Shown here: positions 6,748 through 8,852 of the stretch, in pieces
Layout of the letters: every line of letters starts with the position of its first letter
Position numbering within the stretch: position 1 is the stretch's first letter
Origin: Paracoccaceae bacterium
GTDB lineage: Bacteria > Pseudomonadota > Alphaproteobacteria > Rhodobacterales > Rhodobacteraceae
Assembly: GCA_016765235.1 (NCBI GenBank)
Contig: JAESQH010000213.1
Span: forward strand, 1-8,852
Direction of reading: 5' to 3'
Length of the DNA: 8,852 nt
The notes under the pieces: model-generated
Database searches by the model: none
What the model was told of the DNA's origin: nothing
The model's input: only the letters and a program-made list of their open reading frames with translations
Made by a program: the position numbers and the translations under genes

Positions 6748-6777
6748 GTGCGCAAGGTGGGGTGACTCCGCCTGCAC
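6748..6777 (+). other. Candidate RNA hairpin in the cvpA-purF spacer (upstream one)
   Basis: GTGC at 6748-6751 can pair with GCAC at 6774-6777, and AGGTGG at 6755-6760 with CCGCCT at 6768-6773 (one G-T wobble). This leaves a 3-base bulge and a 7-base loop. The spacer of 94 bases is the longest gap in the window. No run of T follows, so it is not a standard intrinsic terminator. It could be an attenuator-like or RNA-processing structure, or chance in a GC-rich stretch. Confidence 0.35.
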
Positions 6778-6798
6778 TGCCGCCTATAAGGCAGGCAG
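6777..6798 (+). other. Candidate RNA hairpin next to the purF start (downstream one)
   Basis: CTGCC+GCCT (6777-6785) can pair with AGGC (6789-6792) and GGCAG (6794-6798), giving 9 base pairs with one bulged A and a 3-base ATA loop. It abuts the upstream hairpin and ends one base before an in-frame TTG at 6799. The AAGG that would serve as ribosome site for that TTG (6788-6791) lies in the loop and 3' arm, so folding could hide it. No T run follows. Function is unproven. Confidence 0.4.
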
Positions 6799-6828
6799 TT
6801 GCAACAAGCCAAGCGAGTCCTTGCCGAT

Positions 6829-8298
6829 ATGTACAACGATGCTGACCTGCCTGCCTTTCCTTTTGATGATGATAAATTGCACGAAGAGTGCGGCGTTTAC
6901 GGCGTTTGGGGGATGGCAGAGGCCGCGAATTTTGTAGCCCTCGGCCTGCATGCGCTGCAACACCGCGGGCAAGAAGCCGGTGGGGTAGTAGCCTACGACG
7001 CAGAAGTTGGCTTCACATCGGCGCGACGCTTTGGCTATGTCCGTGATAACTTCACCAAATCCAGTTTGATGAAAACTCTGCCAGGTAATCTGTCGATTGG
7101 CCATGTGCGGTATTCTACATCTGGCTCGAAGGGTGAAACCCAAATCCGCGACGTACAGCCATTATTTGCCGAATTCGCAATGGGTGGCAGCGCAATTGCA
7201 CACAATGGCAACCTGACCAACGCCGATGCTCTGCGTCGTGAGTTGATCGAGCGTGGCTCGATTTTCCAGTCGTCCTCCGATTCCGAATGCATCGTGCATC
7301 TGATGGCGCGGTCTTTTCAAAAAAACATCCCCGAACGCCTGAAAGATGCCCTTCGCCGTGTAGAGGGTGCGTTTTCGATTGTCGCCATGACCAGCACCAA
7401 ACTGATCGGTGTGCGAGACGCCCTGGGTGTGCGCCCGTTGGTGTTGGGCAAGTTGGGCGACGGCTGGATTTTGTCATCCGAAACCTGCGCGCTGGACATC
7501 ATCGGGGCTGATTTTATACGCGAGATCGAACCCGGCGAAATGGTAGTGATTACGGACGACGGTTTAGAAAGTTTTTTCCCTTTCCACAAAGCCGACCCCC
7601 GCCCCTGCATATTCGAGCACGTCTATTTCAGCCGTCCTGACAGCATTTTCACAGGCCAATCCGTCTATGAAGCCCGCCACGCAATCGGCGTGGAACTGGC
7701 CCGCGAAGCCCCCGTGGACGCAGATATAGTCTGCCCCGTTCCCGACGGCGGTGTGCCCGCCGCGATCGGCTACAGTCAGGAAAGCGGCATCCCTTACGCC
7801 ATGGGGATCAGTCGCAATCAATACATGGGCCGCACTTTCATCGAACCGACCGAGCAAATTCGCAATATGGGCGTGTTGTTGAAACTGAACGTCAACCGCG
7901 CCCTTATCCGCGGTAAAAGGATCATTTTGGTCGACGATTCCGTTGTGCGCGGCACGACCAGCCGCAAGATCGGGGATATGATGCTGGATGCTGGCGCGAA
8001 AGAAGTACATTTCCGCATTGCCTCCCCGCCTACACAATGGCCCTGTTTTTATGGCGTCGATACACCTGATCGCGAAAAATTGCTGGCCAGTTCAATGACC
8101 GAAGAGCAGATGCGTGAGCATTTGGGTGTGGATAGCCTGCGTTTTGTTTCGCTCGACGGTCTCTATAAAGCGGTGGGCCAACCCAACGGTCGGAATGACA
8201 CTCGCCCGCAGTATTGTGATGCATGTTTCAGCGGCGACTATCCGGTCAGCCCAACAGACAAGATCGAAAGTGGCTTTGAATTAAAGAGTGCTAAATGA
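6829..8298 (+). CDS. purF: Amidophosphoribosyltransferase, iron-sulfur type
   Basis: PurF makes phosphoribosylamine from PRPP and glutamine, the committed first step of purine synthesis, in the cytoplasm. From the ATG at 6829 it has 489 residues. A 20-residue propeptide precedes C21 (EECGVYG), the catalytic Ntn cysteine exposed by self-cleavage. Glutaminase-domain motifs include HALQHRGQEAGG, GHVRYSTSG and AHNGNLTNA. The phosphoribosyltransferase PRPP loop is ILVDDSVVRGTTS (366-378). C260 (PCIFE), C406 (PCFYG), C463 and C466 (YCDACF) match the four cluster ligands of the B. subtilis enzyme; the first two are 146 residues apart, as I recall for C236 and C382 there. It should therefore be a 4Fe-4S, potentially oxygen-sensitive PurF, unlike E. 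coli's. An alternative TTG start at 6799 has a better ribosome site and would add 10 residues. The stop overlaps the SDR gene (ATGA). Confidence 0.95.
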   Translation: MYNDADLPAFPFDDDKLHEECGVYGVWGMAEAANFVALGLHALQHRGQEAGGVVAYDAEVGFTSARRFGYVRDNFTKSSLMKTLPGNLSIGHVRYSTSGSKGETQIRDVQPLFAEFAMGGSAIAHNGNLTNADALRRELIERGSIFQSSSDSECIVHLMARSFQKNIPERLKDALRRVEGAFSIVAMTSTKLIGVRDALGVRPLVLGKLGDGWILSSETCALDIIGADFIREIEPGEMVVITDDGLESFFPFHKADPRPCIFEHVYFSRPDSIFTGQSVYEARHAIGVELAREAPVDADIVCPVPDGGVPAAIGYSQESGIPYAMGISRNQYMGRTFIEPTEQIRNMGVLLKLNVNRALIRGKRIILVDDSVVRGTTSRKIGDMMLDAGAKEVHFRIASPPTQWPCFYGVDTPDREKLLASSMTEEQMREHLGVDSLRFVSLDGLYKAVGQPNGRNDTRPQYCDACFSGDYPVSPTDKIESGFELKSAK

Positions 8299-8852
8299 AC
8301 ATTGGTCCGGACACTGTCGCATTAGTAACAGGTGCTTCTCGCGGATTGGGCTATGCCACGGCGATCGAACTGGCCCGCAAAGGCGCACATGTCATTGCGC
8401 TGGCCAAAACTGTAGGTGGACTGGAAGATTTAGCCGACGAGATCGAGGCGGTTGGTGGTTCAAGCACCCTCGTACCCCTCGACATCACTGACGAAGGTGG
8501 GTTGCAACGTATGTGTCTGGCGATCCATGAACGTTGGGGACATCTCGATTTGTTGGTACATTGTGCGGCCCATGCGGTGCTGTTGTCACCAGTCGCACAC
8601 GTCGCAGAAAAAGATTTTGACCGGATGTGGGCCGTGAACGCGCGCGCCACACAACGTATTATCGCGATGACCGAACCGTTGTTAAAGGTCGCCAATGAGG
8701 GCACTGCGGTGTTCATGAATGACCCGCGTGGCGGCCAAAAGTTTTTCGCGGGTTACGGCGCAACCAAAGCTGCAGCCAATGCAATTGTTGATAGCTGGGC
8801 GGCAGAGACCGTATCAATCGGACCGCGCGTATTAACATTTTTGCCAAACCCA
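8295..8852 (+). CDS. SDR-family oxidoreductase-like protein, 3' end outside window
   Basis: The first 186 residues of a short-chain dehydrogenase/reductase (Rossmann-fold, NAD(P)-dependent) are present; the gene runs off the window. The dinucleotide-binding motif TGASRGLG is at 12-19, with AKTVGG at about 37 where cofactor preference is set. LDIT at about 64 is the adenine-contact motif. The usual NNAG is replaced by HCAA at 89-92. N115 (AVNARA), Y154 and K158 (YGATK) of the active site are present. The catalytic serine expected about 13 residues before the tyrosine is missing: the strand reads VFMNDPRGG (139-147) with no serine. The enzyme may use another residue or have lost standard chemistry. 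The start overlaps the purF stop (ATGA), so it is co-translated with purF, though no role in purine synthesis is known to me. Substrate is unknown; the SDR fold call is secure. Confidence 0.88.
   Translation, partial: MNIGPDTVALVTGASRGLGYATAIELARKGAHVIALAKTVGGLEDLADEIEAVGGSSTLVPLDITDEGGLQRMCLAIHERWGHLDLLVHCAAHAVLLSPVAHVAEKDFDRMWAVNARATQRIIAMTEPLLKVANEGTAVFMNDPRGGQKFFAGYGATKAAANAIVDSWAAETVSIGPRVLTFLPNP

Overview
The window looks like a core chromosomal segment of an alphaproteobacterium, most likely a Rhodobacterales (roseobacter-like) species of moderate GC. This rests on protein style and gene order. The DnaB has the enlarged C-terminal insertion I associate with alphaproteobacteria. The order dnaB – alr – MlaE-type permease – MlaF-type ATPase – PqiA-like protein – small membrane protein – radA – cvpA – purF – SDR is one I recall from that order; this is memory and was not checked. 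Every supported gene is on the + strand. No RNA gene, CRISPR array, insertion sequence or integrase is seen.

Layout: 1-738 is the 3' end of the replicative helicase gene dnaB, whose stop overlaps the start of alr (alanine racemase, 738-1781). One base later comes the MlaE-like permease (1783-2577), overlapping by 4 bases the MlaF-like ATPase (2574-3335). Together these make a phospholipid-type ABC transporter core with no MCE (MlaD) gene in view. An unrecognised 219-residue helical protein follows (3339-3998). It is strikingly AT-rich (about 40% GC by hand count over 600 bases) and overlaps by 8 bases a PqiA-like four-helix membrane protein (3991-4428). That gene overlaps by 4 bases a 104-residue hydrophobic protein (4425-4739). 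Then come radA (4754-6124) and cvpA (6138-6734). A 94-base spacer with two candidate hairpins leads to purF (about 6829-8298), whose product carries all four cysteines of the Bacillus-type iron-sulfur enzyme. The last gene is the 5' part of an SDR-family gene (from 8295, running off the window) with non-standard catalytic motifs.

The genes cover DNA replication and repair (DnaB, RadA), cell-wall precursor supply (Alr), envelope lipid handling (MlaE/MlaF, PqiA-like, small membrane protein) and purine synthesis (PurF). Spacings of -8 to +14 bases through 6138 suggest one long, translationally coupled transcription unit. The spacer before purF is the only place with room for separate control. 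The best lead for something undescribed is the AT-rich gene at 3339-3998, an apparently foreign gene fitted with near-perfect junctions into a housekeeping operon. I see no evidence in the window for a multi-gene defence or mobile system.
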